Assembly (NCBI GenBank): GCA_023630585.1
Contig: CM042558.1
Location: 4,330,800 to 4,394,799, forward strand
Length of the DNA: 64,000 bases
Reading direction: 5' to 3'
DNA from: Cranoglanis bouderius
Lineage: Eukaryota; Chordata; Actinopteri; Siluriformes; Cranoglanididae
The position numbers were made by a program, and so were the translations under genes. Position 1 is the stretch's first letter. Every line of letters begins with the position of its first letter. Positions 23,913 through 35,699 of this stretch are shown here, in pieces. The notes beneath the pieces are model-generated. The model ran no database searches. It worked only from the letters and a program-made list of their open reading frames with translations, and was not told the DNA's origin.

Positions 23913-25139
23913 TATATATACTGGTCTCATGGGTACAATCCCTAGCAAATATACAACAATTTCAGACATTTTTCAGACATCCCCCCCACCCGGGCACCCC
24001 ACCCCCAATAATGGTGAATAATGGTTGAATTCTGTACATACATATTCTTCACACACATGTACCCACAGAGCTTGACACTGATCATTGTGCCATACCCCCA
24101 GCTTTCCAACCTCATGCATTATGCATATTAAACGCTCCTGTTGTTTGTTCGAGGCCAGCGGTTGATAATGCATTTACTCTCATTGTTGTAATAGAAGAGA
24201 TTTCAGTATTTAATTCAAGGAGATTGGAAAGAGAGCTGAAAATGACTGTGTAGGCGGGTCTTATTGCTGCAGTTTAGACGAGAACGAGTCTGGGTTTTGA
24301 GAAACAGACCATCCGTCTCCACTAGAGAGTGCTGCCATCATGTGTTGGTCAAAATCATTAACACTTTGTAAATCGGAACATTAAAAAAAAAAATTCCTTT
24401 GTCTTTTATTTGAAATCGTAACAAGTGGTTATGGGTGTATTTCTCAGATTAACATTAAATAAAAAACACTATGTATTTTACTTTATTGTAAATGTGATGA
24501 CAATCACAGCATCAGTGTTATTGTGCATCACTGACATGCAAGGTTTGGCTCGCTGCATCATTTCTTTTCCATTATTTCTATGCAGTTTTTAAATATATAA
24601 AGAATATATCTTGTAGATACAGTGTATATACAGGTGCATCTAAAACAATTAGAATGTCATGGAAAAGTTCATTTTTTCCCGTAATTTAATTCAAAAAGTG
24701 GAACTTTCATATATTCTAGATTCATTACACATAAAGTGAAATATTTCAAGCCTTTTTTTGTTTTGATCTTGATGATTACGGCTTACAGCTCATATGGAAC
24801 TCAAAAATCCAGTATCTCAAAACATTAGAATAAACAATTTATAATGAAAAGTATGTACAGGTGCATCTCAATAAATTAGAATGTCGTGGAAAAGTTAATT
24901 TATTTCAGTAATTCAACTCAAATTGTGAAACTCGTGTATTAAATAAATTCAGTGCACACAGACTGAAGTAGTTTAAGTCTTTGGTTCTTTTAACTGTGAT
25001 GATTTTGGCTCACATTTAACAAAAACCCACCAATTCACTATCTCAACAAATTAGAATACTTCATAAGACCAATAAAAAAAAAACATTTTTAGTGAATTGT
25101 TGGCCTTCTGGAAAGTATGTTCATTTACTGTACATGTAC

Positions 25140-26208
25140 TCAATACTTGGTAGGGGCTCCTTTTGCTTTAATTGCTGCCTCAATTCGGCGTGGCATGGAG
25201 GTGATCAGTTTGTGGCACTGCTGAGGTGGTATGGAAGCCCAGGTTTCTTTGACAGTGGCCTTCAGCACATCTGCATTTTTTGGTCTCTTGTTTCTCATTT
25301 TCCTCTTGACAATACCCCATAGATTCTCTATGGGGTTCAGGTCTGGTGAGTTTGCTGGCCAGTCAAGCACACCAACACCATGGTCATTTAACCAACTTTT
25401 GGTGCTTTTGGCAGTGTGGGCAGGAGCCAGATCCTGCTGGAAAATGAAATCAGCATCTTCAAAATGCTGGTCAGCTGAAGGAAGCATGAAGTTCTCCAAA
25501 ATTTCTTGGTAAACGGGTGCAGTGACTTTGGTTTTCAAAAAACACAATGGACCAACACCAGCAGATGACATTGCACCCCAAATCATCACAGACTGTGGAA
25601 ACTTAACACTGGACTTCAAGCAACTTGGGCTATGAGCTTCTCCACCCTTCCTCCAGACTCTAGGACCTTGGTTTCCAAATGAAATACAAAACTTGCTCCC
25701 ATCTGAAAAGAGGATATTGGATCACTGGGCAACAGTCCAGTTCTTCTTCTCCTTAGCCCAGGTAAGACGCCTCTGACGTTGTCTGTGGTTCATTTCTTTT
25801 CCATTATTTCTATGCAGTTTTTAAATATATAAAAAATATATCTTGTAGATACAGTGTATATACAGGTGCATCTAAAACAATTAGAATGTCGTGGAAAAGT
25901 GGCTTAACAAGAGGAATACGACAACTGTAGCCAAATTCCTTGGCACGTCTGTGTGTGGTGGCTCTTGATGCCTTGACCCCAGCCTCAGTCCATTCCTTGT
26001 GAAGTTCATTCAAATTCTTGAATCGATTTTGCTTGACAATCCTCATAAGGCTGCGGTTCTCTCGGTTGGTTGTGCATCTTTTTCTTCCACACTTTTTCCT
26101 TCCACTCAACTTTCTGTTAACATGCTTGGATACAGCACTCTGTGAACAGCCAGCTTCTTTGGCAATGAATGTTTGTGGCTTACCTAGTGAACCAAACTGA
26201 GAGACCAT
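25140..26208 (-). pseudogene. Tc1 transposase, broken by an insertion and a nonsense codon
   Basis: Same protein as at 2-691. The N-terminus (MVSQFGSLGKPQTFIAKEAG, helix-turn-helix, GRKKCGRKR) is intact from 26208 to about 25897. The frame then enters the 104-base insertion at 25793-25896. Beyond it the frame resumes but has a TGA at 25724-25722 in place of Trp, and the first catalytic box reads FSDGSKF with Glu changed to Gly. From 25619 to 25140 the frame is open: MIWGAMSSAGVGPL, the second Asp in FQQDLAPAHTAK, the Glu in SPDLNPIENLWG, and the C-terminus AIKAKGAPTKY. This copy shows where the edge-truncated copy A should end. Confidence 0.92.
25793..25896. other. Locally templated insertion (duplicate of 24561-24664)
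   Basis: Compared with copy A (GTGGTTCAGGAGTGGCTT), the inner Tc1 has about 104 extra bases that copy the segment 1.2 kb to the left, with about two mismatches. The copied segment crosses the junction between host flank (TTTCTTTTCCATTATTTC..) and the tip of the outer Tc1 (CAGGTGCATCTAAAACAATT). CA and AGT are shared at the two joints. Confidence 0.85.
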
Positions 26209-26928
26209 TTTGAAGGCTCAGGAAACCTTTGCAGGTGTTTTGAGTTGATTAGCTGATTGGCATGTCACCATATTCTAATTTGTTGAGATAGTGAATTGGT
26301 GGGTTTTTGTTAAATGTGAGCCAAAATCATCACAATTAAAAGAACCAAAGACTTAAACTACTTCAGTCTGTGTGCATTGAATTTATTTAATACACGAGTT
26401 TCACAATTTGAGTTGAATTACTGAAATAAATGAACTTTTCCACGACATTCTAATTTATTGAGATGCACCTGTATGTAAAAGTATGACCTTCTGAAAAGTA
26501 TGTTAATTTGCGCACTCAATACTTGGTCGGGGCTCCTTTTGCACTAATTACTGCATCAATGAGACGTGGCATGGAGGCAATCAGCCTGTGGCACTGCTGA
26601 GGTGTTATGGAAGCCCAGGTTGCTTTGATAGCGAGTAACGATGTTTTGAGTAAAAAGGTGTTTTGAGTTAATTAGGTGATTAGAGTCTTCTCAGGACAAC
26701 ATCACTGTATTATAAATTCTTCATTCTAATATTTTGGAGATAGTGGATTTTTCCAGTATCTCATTTCCATGAGCTGTAAGCCGTAATCATCAAGATTAAA
26801 AAAAAAAGGGGGTTGAAATATTTCACTTTATGTGTAATGAATCTATGAAATATATGAAAGTTCCACTTTTTGAATTAAATTACGGGAAAAAAATCCGTAC
26901 CACGATATTCAAATTTTTTGAGATGCAC

Positions 26929-26933
<5 letters not shown>

Positions 26934-27001
<68 letters not shown>
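26934..27001. repeat. (AT)n microsatellite abutting a Tc1 end
   Basis: About 68 bases of perfect AT starting two bases after the outer Tc1 tip. A similar arrangement occurs at 43678. Confidence 0.97.
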
Positions 27002-27003
<2 letters not shown>

Positions 27004-27699
27004 AGTGACTTGTTAGTCTGCTGAATACAAAGGTTAATAGTGCACAATATATTTTGAGTGGTTCATTTGCACTTCATTGTGATAAAAGCAGTAACAGGCA
27101 TAGCAACTTTATTAGACCTCTAAAAATAATAATCAAGGTTCAATTGGTCACGACTATAGAACTGAGCTTGCTGGCTAAGCTGTATGACTTTAATTCTAAG
27201 CAGTAATTTGGAGTGTTTTCTCTGTGGCTCATTTGTAGTTCTTTGGTGTAAGCCGCCATGCAGAGCTTCTCATCTGCCTTAATGAAAGTCAGTGCTTTAT
27301 GAGCGAGCTGTTTCATCCTGAACTGTTTATTCATCCTTTGCATGTTCAGAAAAAAGAAAAAAAAGCTACGCCACGGCACCCAGGCTCAGGAGATAAACCG
27401 CTCTATGCTAGGGTGCTGCGTACTAAACAGCAGGACCAGCATAGTTGAGCAATTAGCACTGTGAAATATATGATGGCATTTGAATGAATTATATGTTTAA
27501 ATAATGCCTAAATGTTTTTTTTTATGTGTGAACAGGATAAAAATGGTAGAAAATGAAAAAAAAAGAAAAAAGAAGAAGGGATTTAATTAGAAACTTGTAT
27601 AGGGCAATTTCTTGAGGTTTTAAATAACATCTTCTTGGTGAAATAGTAACTTTTTCCAACCAGTTTGTGGTAGTGGACTTTGATTTTTGGACCTAAATT

Positions 27700-28960
27700 A
27701 TGCAAAGCATGCGTTTGATATATTTAAATTTTTATCCCCTTCCATTTTCTCTGGCCTTATCTCACCGGCTCTGTGATTGCCTGGTCGCAAGAGGGAGACG
27801 ACAGATTTTTCCACCTCTTTGCTTCCCTTGCCAAACAAAGCACAGCACGAGGGCTCTGACCTTTTTAACGGATCGATGCGCCCCCTTCCTGACTCCCAGG
27901 AGGCCCTTTTCTTCCACCAGTGCCTGCGCCATGAGAGGGCCTTTAGAAGGGTGCACAACTTCCTAGTGCCTGGGCCATGATTGTCGTTTGCTTTTGTCCT
28001 GTTTTTTGCCTTTGACGCATGTAGGCAGTAGCTATTAAGTCTGAAGCGTAGCCCTTAATTCACCTTGGAGTGTAACAACATCACTGGTGATGCAGGCCCA
28101 GCATGGCTCAGCTGATTTATTGACGTTTAATCAGACGGCGCTTTGTGGCATCTAGATCAGCTTGTCGTTGCTGGCTATTTCCGCACAGCAGTGTGAGATT
28201 GTTAGAAGACGAGGAGGGGGGAGGTGTGCACTGTTTATAGCCAACTTGTTGATTGCTCAAGCTTGCCTGAGTGTACGGAGGTACATGAAGCTGATTTGAT
28301 GTTTAAAAGCACCAGCCCTCAGGGCCCTGATCCCACCATCTTACCCTGTATCAGACGCTAATTAGCCACCGCAATCAATACGATTACCGCCATCCCAACG
28401 GATTCCCACTAGAAGAGACGAAATTACATTGGCCTATCCTTGCCCATTAGCCAGCCTGATGAGATTATACCACCCTGGTCACTTCCTCTCTCCCTCCCTC
28501 CCATCCATTCAGTGATTAAAACACTATAATTACATCATTGCCTTGTTTTCAATACAGCTGTCATTCCACATCCTGCGTTCTTTTGAGCACGCTGTACAAG
28601 AGATTAGCCTCAGGTCATGTCTCTGTGAGTCTTATGTCCCCCTCTGCCACTTAATTCCTCAACCTTGACTTTCCAAATCTCTTCCCGATTGCCCTCCTGC
28701 CTCCATGATGCCCGCTGTCGCCCCAGTCTCTGCCTCACCCCTTCATTTTGTACGGCTCAATGGAAATGTGACATTTGCAGAGCAGAGCCTCCTGCAGGTA
28801 GAGAATGCTGGAAGAAGAATAGATGAAATTCGTTGATTTTGAAGACGGCGCGAGCGCTTAGCATATTGAGTTTTGAGTTACATTCAGTGCAATAGATCAG
28901 TTTTTGCCATTCAGACTGTTAAATTATGCAAATTGCTAGTCAGTACAGTGGACTTTGTTC
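27700..28960. promoter_or_regulatory. Repeat-free block, candidate conserved non-coding cluster
   Basis: About 1.2 kb without microsatellite, SINE or transposon sequence, with balanced base composition unlike its AT-rich flanks. It contains ordered motif-rich stretches: CTAATTAGCCACCGCAATCA near 28360, CATTAGCCAGCCTGATGAG near 28445, ATGCAAAT-type octamers near 28925. Short frames on both strands lack splice signals. This fits intronic enhancers of a neural gene, but only the texture is seen, not conservation. Confidence 0.35.
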
Positions 28961-30229
28961 AAGGGCTGGGGAATAAAAAGCTCTTTGAATGAACTAAATC
29001 AGTAATGTTAATTAGAAATGCATATATAGCAGTTGTAAAAGAGGTCTAATGCTTTAATAACGTAGATGTATGAACTTTAATCAATCAGTTTGGACAGCAC
29101 AATAGTCTGTGAATGTATTGTATGCGTATCAGACACCCAAATATTAAATTATTTAATGTGGCATGTGGCCTCAAAAAAAGCACTAAGGAAACTGAATCAG
29201 TACCTCTGGCCTCAGCGCACCACAAAAATGACATTGTAACAGGAATGTATGGCTTGATATTCAGAAGCTGCTTCTAATGCTGTGTAATATCTGTCCAGAA
29301 AAAGACATATCCTGGTGTATAGAACAAAAAATAAATCAATCAATCAATCGGGACCCCTTTCCACTAAAAAAAAAAAAGTGTCCTGATGAGTCACAAACAA
29401 ATAAGTTTGACTCTTTTTCCTATATCTGGATCGATTTAGTCAGAGGATGACTTCAATTCAGATACTGTGCCGTCATGTGGAATTTATTAGCAGGCTGATG
29501 AATGATCTCCTAATGGCTAAAGAATATGACAGCACATTGCTTGTGTGGATGCACCCTATAGTATGCGTATGCATTATGCATCCTATAGTATGCATTACAG
29601 TTTTCCAAGAAGACAGTGTAACTGTACACGCCGCTAACCACGTGACTCGTTAACACCAGGAAGAAATCAGATCACTTTTTTATTCAATCTAAAATCTCCA
29701 AAAATGCAAAGTAGATTGCTTACGTCCGTCATTTGTCTGGAGGACTGGAGGATTTTCGTCCTGCAGTGTTCATGATCATTTATGTTGAAATGGCCGCGAT
29801 ACACTGGGGGGACTCTAGTTGTCGAGTTTTTTTTTTTTTGTGTGTGTGTAAATATAATACAAATACAAATGTTTAAATATAAATACCTCTATAATATATA
29901 ATACCATTACACTTATTTCATGTCTGTTCCAACAATATGCGTTCTTGAGTATCAAGACAGGAACAGTCAATGAATGGTCAATGAAAAGGTCAATGAATTG
30001 GGAAATGGGAATTGACTCTGGGAATTGGGAGTTTCTATTAGTAATAAACATGTAGGCTAACATAACTGGGGTGCTATGATAGCAAGCTATGACAGTGAAA
30101 AAAAAAGATGAATAAGGGCATTCAACCTGGATCATTTCAGGTCCGTGCACACAGCTGTATCCATATCAAAGTTTCTAGTATCGCATCTGTTAAAGTAACT
30201 GTTTCTGTTAAGGTTTTCGGCTCTGAGAC
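28961..30229. other. Non-coding, nothing recognised
   Basis: AT-rich, with small poly-A tracts near 29366. A repeated GTATGCATTATGCATCCTATA-like doublet lies around 29560-29600 (CCTATAGTATGC twice). No exon seen. Confidence 0.45.
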
Positions 30230-30460
30230 TCCGTTAACTTCCCTGAGGTGGTCTGATCACTCCCGTGAAGACGGGTGCTGATAGAGAAGCGTTCCTATTG
30301 GCTGCAGCCTGTAGGTATTATGGCCAATCAGGAACGTCAGCAGAATATTCCCGCGAACGCCATCCCCCCTTGAAATTCACTCCCCAGACTCCTCATTTCC
30401 TTTGCTAGCTTCACTTCAATGTTTCTTAGCTCCTCCCTCAGAGGAAGCGAGGAAAGGAAA
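30230..30460. promoter_or_regulatory. CCAAT-box pair in GC-richer unique sequence
   Basis: CCTATTGGCTGCAG (about 30296) and GGCCAATCAGG (about 30322) are two NF-Y type CCAAT boxes in opposite orientation about 25 bases apart, the usual spacing class for cooperating boxes. CCCGCGAACGCC follows. No initiator, exon or frame could be tied to it, and it could instead be part of an old mobile element. Confidence 0.25.
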
Positions 30461-30849
30461 TGAAGTCATTAGGGATGCAGAACAAACGTATACGTAAATG
30501 TAGACTTTAGTGAATTCAGTTATTAATGACATGTTCGAGCTGTATGAACCACATAACAGGTACATCATTATTGTATGTTTACATCACAAACTTAAACAAG
30601 TTGCGATTTAAAATTATGCAACACATTGGAATATCGTATAAAACATTCGTGAATAAAGCACCGTTTCCATCCCGTGTGTTCAAAAGAACAAAACCGTCAC
30701 TTGTGGGGAAATCTCACTGTCCGCCATTTATACTTTTCCGAGCCAATTATCCAATCACATGATTCGTTGATGCAAAGTCACGTGACTTTAAAAAAATAAA
30801 TAAATAATGCGCATCAAGGAATTTATTCGGTAAATGTGTTTCCGTCGTA

Positions 30850-31655
30850 CAACCCCAATTTCTGAAAAAGTTGTGACGGTATGGAAAATATCGACAAACG
30901 TCGGACCACAGAACACGATTCCACTGTGCTACTGTCCATCTCAGATGAGACCGAGCCCAGAGAAATCAGCGGCGCTTCTGGACAGTGTTGATGTTTGGCT
31001 CCTGCTTTGCATAGTAAAGCCTTAACTTGCATCTGTGGATGCAGCGGCGAATGGTGTTGACTGACAAAGGTTTACCAAAGTATTCCCGAGCCCATGTCAG
31101 GATATCCGTTACAGACTCATGACGGTTTTTAAGACAGTGACGTCTGAGGGATCGGAGATCGCGTGCATTCAGAAGTGGATTTCGGCCTCACCCTTTACAC
31201 ACCTAGATTTGACCGGTTTCCTTGAATCTGTTCATTATATTGTGCACTGTAGAAGGTGAAACGCCCAAAATCCTACCGATTTGTCTTTAGGGAATGTTGT
31301 TCTCAAAGTGTTGGATCATTCGCTGACGCATCTGTTGGCAGATTGACGAGCCTCGACCCATCCTTGCTCTTGAAGGACTAGGCCTTTTTTGGAGGCTCCT
31401 TATATACTATGATTAGACGATTGCCTCACCTGTTTCACATCACCTTCTTATTTCAACTTGTCACATCGCTATTAGTCCTAAATTGGCCCTGTCCCAACTC
31501 TTTTGGAACGTGTTGCATGCATCAATTTCAAGATAAACGATTATCTTCAAAAAACTGTGCAGTTGATACTTGTCTTTATAAATATTTTGTTTAAATACAA
31601 GTCAAAGTACATTTACAAATCACTCCTCTTTGTTTTTATTAGCATTTTCCATACG
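30850..31655 (-). mobile_element. Internally deleted Tc1-like element (CAACCCCAATTTC family)
   Basis: The left tip CAACCCCAATTTCTGAAAAA follows TA at 30848-30849. Only about 50 bases later the sequence jumps into the middle of a transposase gene. The right arm (about 31490-31655) loses similarity before the expected tip. A related, fuller element lies at 53739-55222. Confidence 0.75.
30895..31361 (-). pseudogene. Tc1 transposase N-terminal half, pseudogene
   Basis: Minus-strand reading gives MGRGSSICQQMRQRM, a helix-turn-helix block with ILGVSPSTVHNIMNRF, then NARDLRSLRRHCLKNRHESV, AREYFGKPLSVNTIRR and LWARSHLRWTVAQWNRVLWS, ending right at the first catalytic Asp, where it is joined to the inverted repeat. 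In-frame stops occur in the helix-turn-helix part (around 31290) and before LLNARD. The catalytic C-terminal half is deleted, so it cannot make a working enzyme. Confidence 0.8.
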
Positions 31656-32486
31656 GATATTCCATTGGATATAAAATTTGCATAAAAATACATGGATGGA
31701 AACAGCTATCGAGGTTTAAGCCTAAACAAGATTTTACTCATCATCTGACTTCTCCATTTTTAAAGCAAGGCACATTAATTGACTTTCATGCAAAGATTAT
31801 ATTTGTACTTATTATTTATTTAATATAGATTTAGTTAATTTCGTATTTTTGCGATTCTTATTATTGTATCCTTATTTGAATTACTATTGTATCCTTAAAT
31901 TTGAATTGCTAGAAGCCACCTATCTCCTCTCTCCTTCATTCCTCTAAGCACTCTATTCACTTCATCTATTTGAAGAACTGTTACATTCTTAAACACGTCC
32001 AACTTCCATCGATTTCCGAGTCAAGGGCTGAGGAAGGTACGGTTGAGGAATCAAGGAGGCATCAGTTCGAGTTTTGGGAAGCTCCCATTAATTCAGTACA
32101 TTAATTAAATTTTAAATGTACATGACGTTTACTTTTCCTTGTACGAAAGACAGAAAAGAAGTACTGTATGGTTGAGAGCAGCACAGCAGTGAGAGGGAGC
32201 GGTTTAGTCCCGTGCACTGTGCATGACGTTGATGTATTTCCCGTGCAGAGGTGATGGTTGACATTGAAAGGACACTGAGGCTGAGGAGGTGATTCTGAGG
32301 TTGTAAATCTCTGTCTGTGTAAAATCTGAATAAACACAGAGCACAGTGTGCATTAGCATTCAGCACAGCTTTCACTAAAAGTCAACCTTTGTACTTGGAA
32401 ATGAATAATTGATGTGCCTCGGCCTGCTAGTTTTAAACGTTTCCTCTCTCATTTAACAATCCAGGTGCATTTAGAAAAAGGAGAGA
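31656..32486. other. Non-coding, nothing recognised
   Basis: AT-rich with a small repeated ATTGTATCCTTA near 31865-31890. No exon or repeat family identified. Confidence 0.45.
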
Positions 32487-34171
32487 TTCTATTTTATTCT
32501 ATTCTATTCTACTGTTTGCTTTTCTATGTCACACTCTTTTCTACTCTACTGTTTTCTTTTCTGTCACCCTCTATTCTATTCTATTCTATTTTATTCTATT
32601 CCATTCAACTGGTTTCTTTTCTATGTCACACTATTGTATTCTACTGTTTTCTTTTCTATTCCATTCTACTGCTTTCTATTCTATTCTACTTTATCCTTTT
32701 CTATGTCACACTCTATTCCATTCTACTTTGTTGTATTCTATTCTAGATTATTCTATTCTGCCCTGTTCTCTTCTGTTCTGTATTCTATTCTGTTTTATTT
32801 TGCTTTTCATTATATTTCTATTCTATTTTGATTTAAACTATTCTAATTTATTCTCTATTCTTTTCGGCTGTATATTATTCTATGCTTTTCTTTTCTGCTC
32901 CGTATTCTGCTCTCTATTCTATTTTTGTTGTGTTCTATTCTGATCTATTCTAATCTATTCTCTTCTGTTTTCAGATCTCTATTTTATTCTCTTTTGTTAT
33001 GCTCTGGTCTAGTCTATGGTTTTCTTCTGTATTCTTTTCTGTATTGTGCTCTATTCTATTCTATTCTATTCTATTCTATTTATTCTCTTATATTCCATTC
33101 TTTATGCTCTGCTCTATTCTATTATGCTCTATGTCTATATTCAATTCTATTCTATTCTATTCTATTGTTTTATGTTCTATGTCACGCTCTATTCTGTGTT
33201 GTTCTATTCTATTCTATTGTACTGTTTTCTTTTCTATGTCACACTCTATTCAATTCTATTCTATTCTATTCTATTCTACTGTTTGCTTTTCTATGTCACA
33301 CTCTTTTCTACTCTACTGTTTTCTTTTCTGTCACCCTCTATTCTATTCTATTTTATTTTATTTTATTCCATTCAACTGGTTTCTTTTCTATGTCACACTC
33401 TATTCTATTCTACTGTTTTCTTTTCTATTCCATTCTACTGCTTTCTATTCTATTCTACTTTAGCCTTTTCTACGTCACACTCTATTCCATTCTACTTTGC
33501 TGTATTCTATTCTACTGTTTGCTTTTTTTATGTCCCACTCTATTCTATTCTACTGTTTTCTATTCTAATGTTCTCTTTGTCACCCTCTATTCTATTCTAT
33601 TTTATTTTATTCTATTCCATTCAGCTGTTTTCTTTTCTGTGTCCCACTCTATTCTATTCTATTCTGTTTTATTTTGCTATGCTCTGTTCTATTCCACTGT
33701 TTTCTACTGCACTCTATTCTGTTTTATTATACTATCTTCTATTTTGTCATGCTATATGCCGTTCTATTCTATTTTGATTTAAACTATTCTAATTTATTCT
33801 CTATTCTTTTCGGCTGTATATTATTCTATGCTTTTCTTTTCTGCTCCGTATTCTGCTCTCTATTCTATTTTTGTTCTGTTCTATTCTGATCTCTTCTAGT
33901 CTATTCTAATCTATTCTCTTCTGTTTTCAGATCTCTATTTTATTCTCTTTTGTTATGCTCTGGTCTAGTCTATGGTTTTCTTCTGTATTCCTTTCTGCAT
34001 TATGTTCTATTCTATTCTATTCTATTCTATTCTATTCTATTCTATTCTATGTATTATCTTATATTCTATTCTTTATGCTCTGCTCTATTCTATTATGCTC
34101 AATGTCTATATTCAATTCTATTCTATTCAATTCTATTCTATTCTATTCTATTCTATTCTACTGTCTCATGC
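32487..34171. repeat. TTCTA-type pentanucleotide array (about 1.7 kb) with higher-order repeats
   Basis: Degenerate (TATTC)n with embedded longer units such as CTGTTTGCTTTTCTATGTCA and CTGTTTTCTTTTCTGTCACC. Large blocks recur: ACTGTTTGCT at 32511 and 33278 (offset 767); GATTTAAACTATTCTAATTT at 32830 and 33776 (offset 946). The + strand is almost purine-free apart from the periodic A. Because five is prime to three, all three + frames stay open and give long Phe/Ser/Leu/Tyr-rich frames (one of 285 codons) that are not genes. Confidence 0.95.
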
Positions 34172-34554
34172 TTCTCGCAGGGAGAATTAATGCACATTTT
34201 TAGTCCATTCTTTTAAAAACGAGCGGTTTTCACTGTTGGCTTTCACTTTCCAGGTACTGAGCAATTTTAGACATGCCATTTTACTTTTTAAATGTGATAT
34301 TAGCCATTAAGAATTAGCTAAATGTCTTTTGACTAGCACAAGCTATTAAATTAACAGCAGTTATGTTTGTTGTCACAGAAACTGATTCACATTCCTTGTG
34401 ATAGCAGGAAATGAAAACAGAATGTGCAAAGATTCACACGGATTACTAAGAGTTTGTTTTTTTTTTTTCTTCCCTCCACACCAAGATTTTGTAGTCCGTA
34501 ATTAAATTAGTTTAGCTCTGGACCCAGACTGGAGTCCACCTAGTGAGTGTCACT

Positions 34555-34755
34555 GCTCTATTCTATTCTATTCTATTCTGGTTTGTTATGCTCTGTTCCA
34601 TTCTACTCTACTGTTTCCTACCATATTCTTTTCTATTTTATACTATTTTATTATGCAGTCTTCTGTTGTTTATGCTCTATTCTACTCGGTTCTGTTCTAT
34701 TCTGATCTAATTTGTTCTACTCTATTCTGCTCTACTCTATTCTATTCTATTCTCT
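34555..34755. repeat. Second, smaller TTCTA array
   Basis: CTATTCTATTCTATTC.. with variants (TGTTCTATTCTGATCTAATT), separated from the main array by about 380 bases of unique sequence. Confidence 0.9.
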
Positions 34756-35357
34756 CAACACCAAACACTCAGAAAAAGTATAGAAGTACACAAAATATTT
34801 TGTTTCATTTACCTTTCCACTGAAATAAGATTATAGACTAATTTTACAAGACTTACTAGTCTTACACGTATTTGAATTCTACATATTATAGTTAAAGAAG
34901 TGCGCATATCACAGAGAAAAACTGCAAAAAAAAAAAAAAAAAACAACCCTCAATCACTTAAGACTTTTTCCTCAGTAGTTCAGATTTTTATTTATTTTTT
35001 ATTTTATTTATTTATTTATTTATTTTATTTTATTTTTTTGTTCTGAGCCTCCACACTGTGTCATAAACCAGGCTGCCTCTGTCACCATGTGAATATTAGT
35101 TGTGGTCATGTCTGTTTTAATCAACATCACCGGAGTGATCATGATGACATGCAGCATTAGTGAGGCATTGTGGAATGACAGAAACGGGAAGAAGATATTC
35201 GATGGTTGCAGAGCTCGACATTATGATTCCAGGCAGAGCATTAAAACAGCATCAAAAAAAAAAAAAAAAGAGGGAAAATGAGAACTGAGCTGAGATTTCA
35301 GTGCATTCTATGGCACATATTAATATAGATATTTAATAATAAAGTTAATTAAGATTC
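34756..35357. other. Non-coding with A- and T-rich tracts
   Basis: Poly-A at about 34925-34942 and 35253-35268, and a (TTTA)n-like tract at 34987-35037. Nothing else recognised. Confidence 0.6.
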
Positions 35358-35490
35358 TAGTTGTTTTGACCAGAAGATTGTGAGCTGAAGCCCCAGAGTT
35401 GCGCTTTTAAGCAAAATGCCTTTAACCCTCAAGTCTCTATGTACTTTAGCTTAGATAAATGCAAATGACTAAATGTAGACGTATTGAAAA
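35358..35490 (+). mobile_element. Degraded SINE family B fragment
   Basis: GACCAGAAGATTGTGAGCTG resembles the B-box region of the family (GATCAGAAGGTTGTTGGTTC), followed by AAGCCCCAGAG.. and CTTTAACCCTCAAGTCTC. Confidence 0.5.
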
Positions 35491-35699
35491 TTTTATGTTA
35501 TTCCTGAGTCTATCTATCTATGGATTGATGGATGGATAATGCACTGTATATCTGACTAATGAATACTCTGATGATCTGAGATGTAGGGAATAAGCATTAC
35601 AATTTCAAAACAGATACAGGAGGATCTGAAAGTCCGTGTTCACTACCAAAAACTAATACATTCATTCATGTATTCATTCATTAACTACTTTCTCCTAAT

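Larger units (their letters stand above)
24858..26471 (-). mobile_element. Tc1-like element (inner copy), near-complete
   Basis: Flanked by TA at 24856-24857 and 26472-26473. Inverted arms of about 205-210 bases, each with an outer (CTCAATAAATTAGAATGTCG) and inner (CTCAACAAATTAGAATACTT) direct repeat. It is the same family as copy A at 1-954 and nearly identical to it. The length is 1614 bases, of which about 104 are a foreign insertion at 25793-25896. Confidence 0.93.
24631..26931 (-). mobile_element. Tc1-like element (outer copy), deleted, split by another Tc1
   Basis: The left end CAGGTGCATCTAAAACAATT follows a TA at 24629-24630. The right end TTTTTTGAGATGCACCTG finishes at 26931. Inverted arms share AAATATTTCA, GTGTAATGAATCTA and CCACTTTTTGAATTAAATTAC. 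Between the arms only the 3' end of a transposase gene survives (CAATACTTGGTCGGGGCTCC near 26517 to about 26635). The middle is interrupted by the copy at 24858-26471, inserted at a TA within the left arm region. Confidence 0.88.

Noticed and set aside
32925..33782. 285-codon open frame on + strand
   Set aside because: Translation of the TTCTA pentanucleotide array; the other frames are equally open and the composition is only Phe, Ser, Leu, Tyr, Ile and Cys.
32487..34755. CRISPR-like or satellite centromere array
   Set aside because: No regular spacer structure; a degenerate pentanucleotide microsatellite in a vertebrate intron explains it.
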